Positions 1 to 12,975 of a stretch of DNA of 64,000 nt are shown here, in pieces; position 1 is the stretch's first letter; each line of letters opens with the position of its first letter. This DNA comes from Tremella fuciformis. Taxonomy: Eukaryota; Basidiomycota; Tremellomycetes; Tremellales; Tremellaceae. Made by a program: the position numbers and the translations under genes. Below the pieces are notes generated by a model, which worked only from the letters and a program-made list of their open reading frames with translations, ran no database searches and was not told the DNA's origin. The stretch is taken from positions 3,968,001-4,032,000 of the forward strand of contig CP136490.1 in NCBI GenBank assembly GCA_032768795.1, in the 5' to 3' direction.

Positions 1-487
1 AAACCTCCGCAAACAGGCTTGGTATTCGGAAGGGAGCACAGCCTACAGGACTGCATCCAGGTCTTTCCCCTGAGGTAGGGCACAACTCTCAAGCGCGTCT
101 CAGGCCAAGTGAAAGGCGTCACTGATCAACTTGTGAGCTCTCGAGCTCCCGAACAGGGAGAATACCGACCCAATCAGGGCACGGTCGACCGTCATGAGAA
201 TGCATGTGACAGAGACTCCCGGCACGCAGGAGGGTCGCGAGTCGCGTCAACTGGCTTCCTCGGCTGTAGAACTGAACGACTCAGTAACAACAGGTGCGAA
301 GGGTGATAAAGCGGTGGCACATGTAGATCCGGTGTTGCACCAGTGACGACGAGCGTCCTAAGGCGATGTTGAGAAATACCGTAAGTGTCCGCGATGCAAC
401 ATCCCGGCAATATTTCATGCACGTGTGCATAGATCTGACAAGCATGATTCAGCACGATATAGCAGCCGGTATGTTAAGCCTTTCGCG
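1..487. other. Intergenic, 3' flank of the BFR1-like gene
   Basis: No frame here gives a recognisable protein. The short open frames on both strands have no conserved motif and no convincing splice partners. It probably holds the 3' UTR of the minus-strand gene that ends at 488 and the flank of a gene outside the window. Confidence 0.5.
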
Positions 488-2534
488 TCATGCACTCTCG
501 TCCTCTTTGATCTCCGAAAGAGCGGAATCCACATGCTTGACCTCATCGTTCGTTTCACCGTCAACTGGAAGCTGCGAGCCGTCCTCCTCCACGATCTCCG
601 GTCCAGTCGCCGCCCCTGCCACTGCCACAGCTAGATCATGAGCGTCATGTTGCACCAGCATGCCTTCAAGCTCACTGTGCAATGGTTCCTTGACTCCGCC
701 TGTCTCCGCGGTAGGCTCTGGCTCCGTCGCATCCTCAAGGGCATCGGCATCGTCTGCATCACCCTCGGCCAGGATAGCATTCTTCTTCTGCAGTTTTGCC
801 ACAAGCTTCTCCACACGCTCAATTTCGGCCTGAGGTATCAGAAAGGTCTGACGCGGCCTCGTCTTCTCATTACTCACTTTTGTCTTGGCTCGAGAATTTG
901 CCTCGAACCAAGCCTTCTTGGTCTCCAAGTCATCGACGGTCCTCTGCACATCGCTCGAACCACTCGGCGGCGGGATTCCCAGACTCAACAATGCGGTCAG
1001 AAGACTCATTGGCAAGTTGACAGATCCGCTGGCGGTCGTGGCTTCAGCAGGCGTGGCGACACCAGATGCAGGTGCCGAGCCCTTCTTGCCCTTGCCCCTT
1101 TTGCCTTTTGTACTGCCACCGAAGAAACCCTCGAGTTCGTCGTCATCCCCTTTCTTCTTCAAGGTCATGCCCTTGAAATCGCTCTCCACTTGCCGAACCT
1201 CCAAAGGCTTGACTCCCTCGAGGACTGCAGCTCCCTTCCCGCCTGCGTTGGTCGTCGGCACCTCGCCGCCGCCGTATTTGCCCTTGAACCATCCGATCAA
1301 GACCGAGCAATCCTCAATCTCGCTCGCATATGCAGGAAGTTTAGCCTCTTCACGAAGACGGGCAATCTCCTCTTCTCGCTTCACAGCGTCCTCTTTCGCC
1401 TTCTCGGCCTTGTAACGGTCTTGTCGCGCCTGGCGGTCGGCCTGGACTTTGGCGTAGTATTTGTCGTTTTCTTCTCTCCAAATCTGAGCGGATTCTCGTT
1501 TCTTCCCATACAATTCGTCCTACAGCATCAACTAGACTTTCAGAGACACCGGAAGCATGACTGACCATCTTGGCTGAAAGTGCATTTCGTTCATCGAAAA
1601 GTTTGTTCCTCTCCTCATATGCTTTGTTTCCCTCCTCCCGCAGACCGTCCATCTCCTTCTTCAGAGCGTCAAACTGGTCACTGACTTTGCGGGCCTCGGG
1701 ATCGTCCAGCATTTTCCGCAATTCGTCGATTCTAGCCCTATCGGCGGCTATAGCATCATCGACTGAGCCAGACGCCTCCAGTGTCTTTCGAGAACGGCGG
1801 AGGTTCGAGATTTCGGCCAAAGCTTTCTTTTCATCGACAAGCTTCATCTGCCCACTCTCCACCTGAGCGTTGAGGGATCTGGGACTCAGCCGGGTCGTCC
1901 GAGCTCAAAGCCACTGCCACTTTGGCCAGCGAGCCGAAGCGATCGAGACACTCACGCGATCCGCTCGTCCACTTCCGCGACCGACCGGTACGTCTGCTTC
2001 GACCTGCTGGCCTGGGCATCCTTGATCTTCTTCTGCACGCCCTCCTGCAACCTCTTCACCTCGTCCAGCGTCTTCGAGCGGTCTGCTTTATACTTGCCCT
2101 GCTCGGTCCGGAGAGCGTCCATCTCGGCCTTGATCTGGCTTCGGCGGTCATTCTCCTTGGCCGGCTGAGTGAGAGATATGCGAGAGCGTACGGCGTCCTG
2201 ATGTCAACTCCCGAGATAAGACAGCACACAGTGTAGCCGGCCTGAATGAGCACCTGCACAATGGGAAAGGGCAGGACATTCAACGCTGACAGTACCCGGG
2301 GGAGACTCTGCCGAGCTGGCTTTGCACCCGACGCGGACTCACAAGCTTGCTCTTCACCGCCGCGATCTCCTTATTCAGCTCATCCTGCTCCGCGTTGTAT
2401 TTCGCTTGATCGGGCTTTGCGAGTCTCTTCTCCCCCTCGCCATTCGCAGCAGCAGCAGGGGCGGTCCCGTTGGTCTTGCTTTTGGCTGCAGGAGCTGCTG
2501 CGCCAGGTTTTTGAGACGACGTAGGGGGAGGCAT
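488..2534 (-). CDS. BFR1: BFR1-like coiled-coil (nuclear segregation / polysome-associated) protein
   Basis: Four or more exons on the minus strand: start at 2534 in an Ala/Pro-rich leader, then coding stretches at about 2340, 2176-1950, 1862-1560 and 1517-488. The product is about 600 residues, mostly charged helix predicted as coiled coil (KENDRRSQIKAEMDALRTEQ; ALAEISNLRRSRKTLE; DERNALSAKM). The block around NLRRSRKTLE and the following VDDAIAADRARIDELRK resemble the Bfr1 family, whose yeast member binds mRNA and ribosomes at the ER and affects chromosome segregation. The C-terminal part (1513-488) carries WREENDKYYAKVQADRQARQ, a Lys/Glu-rich helix and GWFKGKYGG, also typical of fungal Bfr1, and ends in an acidic low-complexity tail. 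The first intron donor is GTGAGT at about 2340. Exon borders between 2160 and 1500 are by eye. Identity is fairly sure; exact exons less so. Confidence 0.8.
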
Positions 2535-3001
2535 TGCGAACGACGAGGATGGGATCGGGAGGAGAGGAGGGGAGACGTAAACGAAGTGCTATTGAGACAG
2601 AGTTGAATGGGGAAATTGTCGAGCTTTGGCCAGTGTCAAGGAGCTAGGATCCGGTACGTGGCGGCGCTCAGGGTCGAGCCACGTGGTAGCGGGAGCGAGG
2701 CTGCTGGTAACGATGGCATCGAGACGTCGGCTCTGGCCAAACACATGAGCCAGCGCTGTGTAGCTTGGCAGCAATGACAGCAGTCCAAGAGCGTATATCT
2801 AGTGCAGCGCAGCCAAGTTCTCAAAGAGACAATCCCGTGTCAGCGCGACGAAGCGGTAGATAATGCGGGGAGCTCGGATGCATCAAATGCTCAACCCTGC
2901 CAAAGTGGTACAAACAAAAGACAAGGTACGAAGAAGGGCAACAAGACCCAGGCAGGCCTACAAGAGACGGAAACACCTAGAAACACAAGGTGACCGAAAG
3001 C
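2535..3001. other. Intergenic between BFR1-like gene and histone H3
   Basis: Both neighbours are on the minus strand, so this should contain the H3 3' UTR and the promoter of the BFR1-like gene. No protein-coding signal was recognised. The base composition just upstream of 2534 (minus strand) is C/T-rich, as is usual for promoters and 5' UTRs here. Confidence 0.5.
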
Positions 3002-3565
<564 letters not shown>

Positions 3566-3925
3566 TGTGTTGGTTGGTTTGGGGTGGTGGTTTGGGTTGT
3601 GGAGTGATTGAAGGCGGAAGACAAGAGACGATTGATGATGAGAGAAAGAAACGGGACGATGGCTTGGGGTTTATATGCCTATCAGGCGGGTCATGAGGGG
3701 AGATCCGGGCTGGGCGGCGGGGTGGAGGTGACGCCGAAGGAGATCACACAAACACGATAACGCCGCGGAAAAGTCGCTTGAAACGCCGAACGTCACGTGA
3801 GGACCTGTTTGCCTCGCTCGTACCTCGTTAGGACTGAGAAGACATCCATCGAGCCTGTGTCATGCACATCGTAAGTGCTGAGAAGACACTTATCGAGCTT
3901 GCATCATGCACGTTATCCGTCTAGG
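3566..3925. promoter_or_regulatory. Histone H3 upstream region
   Basis: 360 bp between the H3 start and the 3' end of the next minus-strand gene, so it should hold the H3 promoter. It contains CACGTG-type sequence (TCACGTGAGG, about 3791-3800) and a two-copy degenerate direct repeat at about 3834-3916. No histone-specific element was recognised. Confidence 0.45.
3834..3916. repeat. Two-copy degenerate direct repeat upstream of H3
   Basis: Two copies of a roughly 39-bp unit, offset by 44 bp. Both begin CTGAGAAGACA, continue ATCGAGC, and end CATGCAC. Differences are scattered substitutions. Confidence 0.7.
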
Positions 3926-5007
3926 TCACACACGCGTACCTCTCAAGTCCCATGCTTCCATAATGCCCCCGCTATCGTCGCTCCATGTCGGCATACCGGC
4001 ACGTTTGCGTACAAGGGCGGGTCGGACTGTGTTCTCAAGATCGAGCATCGTACACGAATCCTCGTCTGGTATTGGCATGCGCAGCGTATAGACGGTCTCG
4101 CACGCATACGTCCTGGGAACCGGGCGCTCGCTCGGCAGCTTCCCGTCTGCGCTCGTTAGCGAGGACATCGAGAAGCTGACGTAGTCGGCCAGGCTGAGAC
4201 TCAGCTCGTCCAGAATATCAGACGAGAAAGACTTTACCTCGACATCGTTCCCGACAAGGACTGTGTCATGTGCATCAGCCCCGCCAGAGGCGGCAGGAAC
4301 ATTCTCCAGAACGCCTTCTCTGCCTGAACCCTTCCATGCATGAGGAGAGCCAGGGGCTGAACGGAGGAGGTGGAAGCAGCTGGACTTGGAGTTCGCGGTC
4401 TCGGGGGCGGATGGAGGATATACAGAACTCGTGAAGGCAATGGAGTCGTGTCGTCAGATCTGACTGTGTCTGTCGCCAGTCTGTGTTTCCACTCCCATCG
4501 CGGCGAGACTGGGGCGCTTGGCTCGACCAAAGTGGTATCCCCATCGCTTCCTGTCACTCCTTCCGCATCACTAGGAGATCTTGGAACAGCCCGGGGCGTA
4601 TGCCAAACCACCACCACGTCCTCCGTCTCCGCTGCGTCGTCCTCGCAAAGGCCCTCGATCCAGCTTCTCATTGTGCCGCGCGCCGTGAAGAAGGAGCCGT
4701 CCTCAGTCCCAACCGTCAGGCCGCTCAGCCGTCGATCATCGAGTCCCACTGGCGTCGTAGGGAAAGTACCAGTCGTTCGCCATGTCCCTACGGACTCAAG
4801 TCCGTCTGCTGTGTGATAAACGGAAGGTACAATGGAAGAAGCTCTCCCGGGAATACTGGATGGGAGCTCTGCAAGTGGGAGTGTGCGTAGTGACATGTCA
4901 TCGATCGACAGCCGGAAGGTGTAAGTCGGGCGGCGACGGACGCCATTGGCGTCCTCTGCCACGGCCGGGGAAGACCCCCTCTCTGCGTCCTCAGCCTTGG
5001 CGGACAT
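3926..5007 (-). CDS. Hypothetical protein, spliced
   Basis: Two long frames on the minus strand. The first starts at 5007 (MSAKAEDAERGSSPAVAEDA) and runs open to about 4420. It is Ser/Thr/Pro/Asp-rich, with TYTFRLSIDDMSLRTLPL near residue 30 and FFTARGTMRSWIEGLCEDD in the middle. From about 4350 a second frame is open to the stop at 3926 (DTVLVGNDVEVKSFSSDILD, then SLADYVSFSMSS, then YTLRMPIPDEDSCTMLDLEN). The frames must be joined by an intron around 4350-4440, or the gene is frameshifted; I could not fix a unique donor/acceptor. The product would be about 330 residues, with no signal peptide, membrane segment or motif that I recognise. Function unknown. Confidence 0.55.
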
Positions 5008-5281
5008 TATTGTTGTGTGGTTGACCGAGCGGGGCGTGCTCCTTGCTCACAGAATACTTTACATATTGAGCGTTGTCACTGCTGATGGTATGGTCTGATT
5101 CAGATGCATGAGCCCCTTTGAAACACCCGCTCAGACATTCCATCAACAGCAGCATAGCTGCCACATGGCTTTCAAAGTGCCACACTCCCCATATTTGCTT
5201 CCGTCTTCGTAGCAGCAAGTTGCAAGGACCAATCGTTCAAAGCGCATATTGCTGCCGGTTCATCATAGCTAGCTGCCCAAG

Positions 5282-5948
5282 ATGCCAGGACCGGCGACAG
5301 TGACATACTCGGCCGCGCACCGGTAAGCGCCTCACCCGTGTCTCCCCCAGCAAGCTGCCGAGGGCTGCTCGTCGATTTGGCGGAGACCTACGACTGATCG
5401 AAGTCCTCCGACCGCCGTGTGGATGGGTGATAGATTTGGATTGACTGACTACCAGGCTATACGTCAAGTCGCTATACAAGCGATACCTTACGAACGCGCT
5501 CAACTGGTACATCCGCCGCGACCTCTGGCGGAATAAGGCTATCGAGATCAGGGCAGAGTTTGAGAGAAACCGCAACATCACCGATCCGAGAGCACTGGCT
5601 ATTGTGTTGGAGCAGGCCGAGGCCAAATTGGCGAAAGAGGCGCATCCCGATCCTTATAGGCGTAAGCTACTTTCTGCATATGACTTCGACCACGCTGACT
5701 CCCCCAGCACCCTTATTCCCGGACGGCACGAAATGGTGAGCTACTTCCTCCCCCTTCCCCCCTTCGCCAGGTATTCTGGCCGCCATCTTGGCTCTGCTCT
5801 CTCCCTTCTAAGTAAATATGCTGACACCATGCAGGGAACGTAACATTCCTGTGAGCCAATCCAAGTTATCAATGTGACCAAGCTGATGATCCAGCCCCGC
5901 ATGTTCACAGCGCAAGAAAAGGCGGACGCACTGGCCGCAGAGCACTAA
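5282..5948 (+). CDS. NDUFB9: NADH:ubiquinone oxidoreductase LYR subunit B22 (NDUFB9 type)
   Basis: Accessory subunit of mitochondrial complex I, a LYR protein at the membrane arm, where in other organisms it binds acyl carrier protein. Exon 1 starts at 5282 (MPGPATVTYSAAHR) and is split by a 133-nt intron (5323-5455). Exon 2 gives LYVKSLYKRYL, ALNWYIRRDLWRNKAIEIRA, then FERNRNITDPRALA. Two further introns (GTAAGC after PYR; GTGAGC inside the Trp codon of GTKW) lead to ERNIP, and a last intron joins PRMFTAQEKADALAAEH and the stop at 5948. LYxxxL, the conserved RxxxI..R.F.R helix and the HPDPY...FPDGTKWERN block match the NDUFB9 family, about 110 residues here. Presence of this subunit implies a proton-pumping complex I, unlike Saccharomyces. 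Confidence 0.88.
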
Positions 5949-6209
5949 ATCTGCCTGGACTTGTATTTGTAGACAGCAATATGCACTCGGCATGATCTCC
6001 ACAAGTATTTGAGCTGCCGTGTAGCTTCAATGTGGTCTGGAAGGACCACTCGGCAGACAACAATCGAGAGGGGAACTTCGCGGTGAAGTCCGTCATCGGC
6101 CGCCATAGCCGGTGTCGTCCACGTCTGGTCTAGACACAGGTAGCGTTTATGGCCTTCAATCCTACAGATATTGTTTTGTCAGTTGTGGCAAGTCTGTCCG
6201 TCAGGCGGC

Positions 6210-9200
6210 ATGCGAGAGCTGCCGCTGGTCTTTCCTATACTGCTTGACCCGACCTACACCCCACCTGAAGTCGGAGAGCGACCATGCCTTCCCTTCCGCC
6301 CGACGCATCTCGCATCATGGCAACACCGGCCAACGTCAGGCTCGCCCGTTCGCAGGACTGCGTTGGCAGCGCCAGACAATAGCATCTGGATCATCTCAAG
6401 CTCTGATGCCACCTCGAGCTCGTCCTCCTTTCGACATGTTCCGCCTACCATCATCACCTCACCCGCACTACCTTCGACAACCTCGTCGCAGCTCACATCG
6501 CCTAGACGCTCGCCGCCCAAGGTCGGCAGGCCCTCGGCTCCCCGACATGCGTCCTATGCTGGACGCTCTCGAGCACCCTCTACCGCCTCGTCCATTGTCA
6601 CCACCTCGTCTGCCTCGACGGCCAAGCGCCGCGCCGCCTTCTCGCCGCCGCCTTCGGCGACACAGCTGCCGCGGGCCACATTGACGTCCGCCACTGCTTT
6701 GGCTGCTCCACCTGATACACATAGGCCCAGTGTGGATCGTAACGAACTCCTCGAGCATCTGCGAGAACAGAAAGGCGAGATCCCCGAACCGCAGTATGCG
6801 GGCCTTGGTTTGGGACTAGGAGGGCGCCGCCTGCCTGTCCACGGAAAGGAAGATCATGATGGCGCCGCGACCCCGCGTACCACTGCGTCTATGGAATCAA
6901 GCAGAACTATTGGGACGAGAATCAGAGCCTGGACGCAAGGGGACGATGTGGAGAAAGAGAACGAGCGAAGAGAGCTAGCGGATCAGATAGCAGAGATCGA
7001 AGTTGAGAGGGAGATGCAGAAGGGCATCATGGACGCGGAGAAGGGAGAGCAGGAGATGAAGGCTGTCGAGGATGCCAGCAAGAGCCCGATCCCAAGCACG
7101 CCCCTTCTGCACAGACGAGGCAGCAGCAAGGGGAAAGGTCGGGCGGAGCCGGTCAAGAGAATCGTCTTGCCAGACGCTGTTCGAGGCAAAGTCGTCTGTC
7201 TGCAGGTCATGGAGGACCTGGACGTCCTGGGCGTACTTAGGGACGAGGGGTGAGCTCCAGCTTCCGAGGATTGGTCTTCTCGAGCTAACGAGGCAGCCTA
7301 CTGGACGTCATATCTCTGACGAGCCTTTCTCACCTCGCTTCGATCAACCTCGAAGAGCCGGAAGAGCGTAAGCCATCGTCCGAGCCGGGGAGCAGCAAAA
7401 CACCCCTTCGACTCTCGCCTTTCTGGCACTGGCGAAGTCTACACGTCGTCAAGACAGAGTCTGTGCGTGTGCGAGTGGCGCTCGTGAGGGCGCTGACACT
7501 TATCAGTCTTTCTTTGTCGCCGCCCATGGCGTGCACTGGCCTGGCGCTGTCCCCAACTTCAATGGCGATGTCACTCGGGTAGTCTTTCTCCACGCAACAA
7601 CATCCGGGGCGTGGCATTTCGAATCTAGGCTAGAGCTCCCGGGTGTGGGAGAAGTAGGATTCTGCAAGCCCAACGGATCTTCCTATCTCTTACATGCTGC
7701 CGAGCACTCCTTCACCTCGTACCCGATCGTCTTTCAGCCTGTGACAAAGCCACCATCTCGGACTGCTACACCTAGCCCTCAATTACGAGCCGCTCCTCAG
7801 ATGCGCGCAGTCTCATCGCTAAACCCATCTTCTAATTTGACGCCTACTCCACGTTTGGGCTCACCCGCTCTCGATGGCGACCCGGCGGTCCGTCGCAACC
7901 GCTCCTTCGCCTCACTCAGGGACACAGCCCAGGAGCAGCCTAAAGAGAAGGGTTTTGCCAAGCTGTTGGCGGTGGCTCGCAAGGCCGACTGGCAGGCCAA
8001 GCCGTCTGGAAAGGAAGACGACGACGCCCCGAAAGCTATCGAGCTGGGCGAGGGGAAAGAAGTGGAACGCGATGGCTACGGCCATTGGACCAAGTTTATC
8101 ATGCGGAATGATGGACAAGGTCTGGGTCTATCCTCAGATGCCATTCACGTAAGGATTGTTCAGCTTGAAACTGCGCCTGCTGATCCCGCAGGTCCTGCAG
8201 TGCAATGGCGAGAAGCTACAAGTGAGAGGAGTCTTGCCAATGGAGAAAGGCGTGAAATCTCTCGATGCTTGCTTTACCCCGGGCTGGGAGCGAATCTACA
8301 TTCAGACTGAAGTTAGTCCACCGACAATGTCCTGGTATACAACGCGCTGACGGTCAGACTGCCTTGCTGTCATTCGAGTCAGCCTCAGTGACGTCCCCGG
8401 GTGGTGCTCTGCAGTATGTATGCCAAGTTTGGAGACTTCTCGTCTGACCCGGCAGGTTTTCAAGGTCTACCTCCCATGACGGGCCATCGTCACTTGGCAT
8501 GTGCCGAGAGGATCAAATCCTCATCGCCACTAGCGACGAGGTGGTGAGCTTACCGAGCGGTTCAGCTCGCCAGAACATCATATGCTCTCTCGAGGCAGAC
8601 GTTGTCGAAACGCGAATACCTACCCTGGTTCCATTTAATGTGGACAGGGTTTTCACAGCGGATGGTGAGTCGCCAACGTCATTCTCACTTCATGGTCCAG
8701 CTTACAGGTCAGGCAACGGTAACGTCTGCTCTCAGAGCATGATTAACTACCTCCAAATGAAGGGAGCGGAAACAAGCAGTCTTGGTGTGGACCGACTTGA
8801 TAGTCGCATCAGTTGCGTCAAGCTAGTCGACTCGCCCCTTGCTGAAGGCGGCCAATATTTAGTAGCCGGAGATGAGGATGGAGTCATCCGGATTTGGACT
8901 GCGAGGTCAGACATGCCCGCGAGAGCTCGCTAGCGTTAGCTGAATTGCAGCACGTTCGAAATGCAAGGTACTTTCACTCTGTTTGCCTGGCCGGTCCGAT
9001 CAATCACGCTGCTCGACATGCCTGAAGCCGGTGACTTATTCGGAAGCCTGCTATGTACGTCAGATGTGGGGTCTGTCGGTTTGATCAATTTGAAGGATAT
9101 GGACCAGTGAGCAACCTGGCATGTGGCGAGATTTTACTGAACGAACAGGATGTTTCTCATCCCTGCCTCACGATCACCACTTCGACGCATACTCGTCGGT

Positions 9201-11259
9201 GGCAAAGACATGCTTCTCGCCTATACCAATGGCAAGGCAAGGGTCTGGAACGTAGAGACTCTCGAATTCAGGCGGTCAACCGGTATCGATGCAGCCGACG
9301 ACATGCTACGTTCCGATCAGTGGGCCGAGGTGTAGGTGCTGAATCGATTGTCGATGATGGCTGAAGAGCAGGCTCTTTGTCGACGCTCCCGTTGTGGCCC
9401 CGTTGTCATCGGGCACATCCGTCCGAGCTAATGGCTCCGACCTGAGTGAGACTGGCGGTCCTCATGAGAGGGGTCACTCACAATGCAGGCCGACTAGTCT
9501 CGCTGGACTTGCGAGCTTTCTCATCGTGGCTGAAAACCACAGGCGCCACCTCCTCATCTAGCCCGCTTGCCGCGATGCGCTCGCTGCTGTCTTTGTGCCT
9601 GCCATTCGGCTTAAATGAGGCAGTGGACGAGCTGTGCACCGAGGGCTTGGGGATTGTGCGACCGAAAGTGAGGACCTACATGGGTAGTCAAAGGTTTGCT
9701 TTGAGCCAGCACAAGCTCTGCTTGCTGACTCCGACAGTAATGCTGCCTTCGAAGTGAATTACTCTGGTATCTTTGGCGTGTGGCGAATCACTCCTGAGAC
9801 AACCGGTCTTCGTCAGCTGGCAATCATCACGCTGCTTCGCCCTTTCCTGGACTCCCCGGATCATGAGCGGGCTGCTGCCGATGTGATCGCTTTCTATTCA
9901 GCATCCCTGCCCCCGGATGCCTTCGAACCAGACGTCGACTTCTTTGCTAATTATTACCTTGACCTTGCACCGGATGTGCAGCAAGCTGCCCGCATGCTGT
10001 TCACGGCGCGTCTTGGAAAGATGTCAGACGAGGAGGTGGAAGCTCTGACTGAGGCCCATCAGTCCGAATGTGAGCAGAACGATGTTTCAACACGGGCGTC
10101 GGGCTCATTGACAGTGCCCTCTGCGCAGAGCATTCAGGAAGACCGCGTGTCCGCTCGTGCGGTCCGAGCATTGACGATGATCGGTGGCATGGCCATCAGC
10201 AAGTATCAATCGATCAACCCGAGGTCTGTGCCCTTCACTATAATACCCGGACCCAATACTGAACACCTCAGTGCACTCAAGGCGGTCTCTGAGTCGCTTG
10301 TCATGTATCTCAACGATCCCGCTTGCCCTGAACTGCCGCTAGCCATCGACCTTGTCTCCAAGGGGTTCACCGTTTGGCAAACTTATGTCGATCCAATGGA
10401 CTTGCTCCGACGCTTGTCTCACTTCGCGACCCACAAAGAGCCCTCCGCCTCGGGTAGCACGAGCATAGCCGCTCAGGCTCGACTCGCCGTCCTACATGTC
10501 GCCACGTCAAACCCGGCATTGTTCATGAGCACCTTATCCATGGACATTCTCGACGCCAAGTCTGCCGCGGGACGCAATAGCATCATGAAGTTGTGCGTTT
10601 TCCTGGCTAGAAAACAGCCAGCCTTGCTAGAGAATGGCCTACCGAGGATCGCCGAAGCGGTGGTGAAGTCGCTCGATCCGAATGTCGGGAAGATGCGGGA
10701 CGATGTCTGGCAAGCAGCCACAGTCATCCTGAACGAGCTGGTCTTGGCGTGAGCAGCATATCGAGCTCGTGGATCCGGTCTGACGTACAGATTCTCGACA
10801 ATCGATTTCCATGCTGCCACTCAGAGGTTGATTGTCGGCACACATGAAGGGGCGGTGATCACGTACGACCTCAAGACAGCCTCCCGGCTGTACGTGCTGG
10901 AGCCGCACAAATCGCCGGTGTCTGCTCTGGCGTTCTCGCCAGACGGGCGAAGGGTCGTTACAGTCAGCCTCGATCAAGGCGATGTGACCGTCTGGAAGGT
11001 AGGTAGTAGCCTGAGCGGGTTCTTCAACGTAGGCGGACCGCCTAGGCAAGGGCACGAAAAGGGCCAGCCGTTCAAGCGGATCATCTTCACACGTGCTGAT
11101 GATGGTGGGTCGGATCGATCAGCCAGCGGAGGACAGTGCTGATGTGAAGGTCCTGTTGGGGCATCGACGAGTGCACTGAGCGATGTTCAAATTGCATGGC
11201 CAGGAGAGAGGCAGGCGAGAGTGACAATTGGAGAGACCGCATTGACGTTCGAGACGTAA
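6210..11259 (+). CDS. WDR7: WDR7 / rabconnectin-3 beta-like WD40 protein
   Basis: Large multi-exon gene. In animals WDR7 partners DMXL2 as rabconnectin-3, which assembles and regulates the vacuolar/endosomal proton ATPase. The first exon runs to about 7253 with APDNSIWII (WD-like) and a long Ser/Ala-rich and Glu-rich linker. Later exons include FFVAAHGVHWPGAVPNF (about 7510), SDAIHVLQCNGEKLQVRGVL, GEDGVIRIW-like AGDEDGVIRIWTAR (about 8870) and ARVWNVETLEF (about 9240). The long helical part at 9754-10752 (AFEVNYSGIFGVWRITPE onward) leads to the C-terminal propeller blades QRLIVGTHEGAVITYDLKTA and VSALAFSPDGRRVVTVSLD, then VTVWKVGSSLSGFFNVGG, which is diagnostic of WDR7. I checked that splices near 8150, 8310, 8410 and 11115-11152 keep one frame from the linker to the final ARVTIGETALTFET at 11259. 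The start is uncertain (6171, 6210 or 6280 region). About 1,500 residues, as in the family. Confidence 0.82.
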
Positions 11260-11397
11260 TTGTAGCTCCGGTATTTCCGGAGGAACCGGTCTCCGGGGCC
11301 ATCCATGACAAGGCCATGGTCGCCGCTGCTGTTGAGACTGTTTGGGTGATCTTAAAACCTTTGGGAGGCGCAGATTTCGCCCATGTAGTGTCTGACC

Positions 11398-12665
11398 ATG
11401 TCTTCGATCATCGACGCGGTGAATGCGGTCTCCCTCGAGGGACAGGGGAAGGTCGCCGTGGTGGTCGGCGGGACGACGGGGATTGGGGCCGGAGTTGCTC
11501 GAGTGCTCGCCAGCAAGAAGTGCGGTCGAGTCATTGTCGTTGGTCGGAGCGAGCAGAAGGCCAAGGGTGTGCTCTTAAGGATGAGGGACCTCAGCGATGG
11601 CGCATGCCAGCCGGAGTTTGTGAGGGGCGACCTATCGTTAGTAAACCCTCAAGCGCTGCTGAAGGGTGGATCGGCGGGTCGGACAGGCCCACTGACTCTC
11701 AGGACGCTGGCTGGTATGAGGGATGCGGTGGATGGGATCAGGGCGGCAGTTGGTGGGAAGATAGACTATTTGGTGTGCTGAGGCTCTCGAAGTCAGAGGT
11801 AAAGAGGCTGACGGGGAGGTTTTGAGTCAGAATGGCATGCCGAATCGCAACGGTGTTCGGTTCAACGAAGATGGGTGAGTCGTACGCGAGCTCACCCCAC
11901 CCTCTTTTATCAGCAGCCGCATGAGGGTGGAGACATGGCGGGGATCCTATTGAAGCGTATCTAACCCACAGAAACGATGCCGCCTTCACTGTCCAGGTCA
12001 TATCCCGTTTCTTTGTGACCCACGAACTCATCACCACCGGCAGCCTCAAAGACGGCGCGACAATAGTCTCGCTATGCAGCACCGGGAGGAATATGCCCGA
12101 CTTGGACGTGGAGGACCTGTCTCTGCGCAACCGGAAACCATATCCGTCATGGTGGAACCAGAGCCAGCGTAACACGACCGTCCTTGACTCGCTCTTCCTC
12201 GTGGGTCGAATCCGTGAAGAGAAGGCACGAAGCTGCTGAGCTTGCAGGAGATGATTGCGCGGTACCCCCAATATCACTTCTCCAGCATCTACCCAGGTGG
12301 GCCACGCGCCTGTCGGCAGCCTTGTTGGTTTGCTGACGGCACAGGGCTGGTGGCCACCGAGAACTTCCAATATGACGCCTTCCCGATCCTGATGTCCTGG
12401 ATTCTGTGGCTGGCCATGTGGTTCGCCTACACGCCCGAGCAATACGCGCTGTATCCTCTCTATGTAGGCCACTCCGAGACTGGTCTTGGTGATGGCTGAT
12501 GCAAAGCTCATGCTGGTCCCCGAGGCGTCTGACGTCCATCCGGGCCACTTTTTCCACGACAAATTGTCTCCGATCCGACCCGGCTCATGGGCGCAGAAGG
12601 AGGAGAATCGCCAAGCACTATGGACCAAAATCACGCAGATGGTCGGAGGTGACGGTACAGCGTGA
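11398..12665 (+). CDS. SDR-fold protein, tandem copy 1
   Basis: Rossmann-fold protein of the short-chain dehydrogenase/reductase type, about 300 residues, five or more exons. N-terminus MSSIIDAVNAVSLEGQGKVA, then the nucleotide loop VVVGGTTGIGAGVARVLASK and VIVVGRSEQKAK (the Arg after VG suggests NADP preference). Later exons give KIDYLV, NGMPNRNGVRFNEDG, FTVQVISRFFVTHELITTGS, then LKDGATIVSLCSTGRNMPDL. Next come RNTTVLDSLF and EMIARYPQYHFSSIYPGLVA, then ILMSWILWLAMWFAYTPEQY, and the final PGSWAQKEENRQALWTK before the stop at 12665. Where SDRs have Tyr-x3-Lys this copy has Trp-Asn-Gln-Ser-Gln, so classical catalysis is doubtful. It is followed head-to-tail by two paralogues with the same exon plan. 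Substrate unknown. Confidence 0.8.
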
Positions 12666-12975
12666 GGCAGTGGTTGTAGTTTGATCTGAGTACGGCGGTA
12701 TGCATGTCTTTCTTGGCTAGAATCTACCAGTAGGCGTGCTGATTCTGGAACGGCCTGTTTGGCATGGGCCAGGGAGTCAAGCATAAAATCCCTCGCCGAG
12801 GTTCGTCCTCGGCCTCCGACGCTGAACCCTGCGTCATATCGTATCTTTGATCTAATCGTTCAGTGTTGCGTCTGTGTCTTGCACGAACATATATACCAGA
12901 TGCAAGCATGTAACCTGGGCTACTTGAGCGTAGAATCGCCCTCATATAACTCGTCACCTCTCCTCGATCAGTATC
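12666..12975. other. Intergenic between SDR copies 1 and 2
   Basis: 310 bp that should hold the terminator of copy 1 and the promoter of copy 2. Nothing recognisable apart from a long antisense open frame that shadows copy 1. Confidence 0.4.

Noticed and set aside
638..1564. 308-codon plus-strand frame over the BFR1-like gene.
   Set aside because: It is the antisense of a clearly recognisable coiled-coil protein and has no motif of its own.
6210..8340. Treating the first 2 kb of the WDR7-like locus as a separate gene.
   Set aside because: Introns at about 8150, 8310 and 8410 join the linker to the later propeller blades in one frame, and the total length then fits WDR7.
11738..12784. 348-codon minus-strand frame.
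   Set aside because: Antisense to SDR copy 1, whose motifs are repeated in two paralogues; the antisense frame is not preserved as a long frame in those copies.
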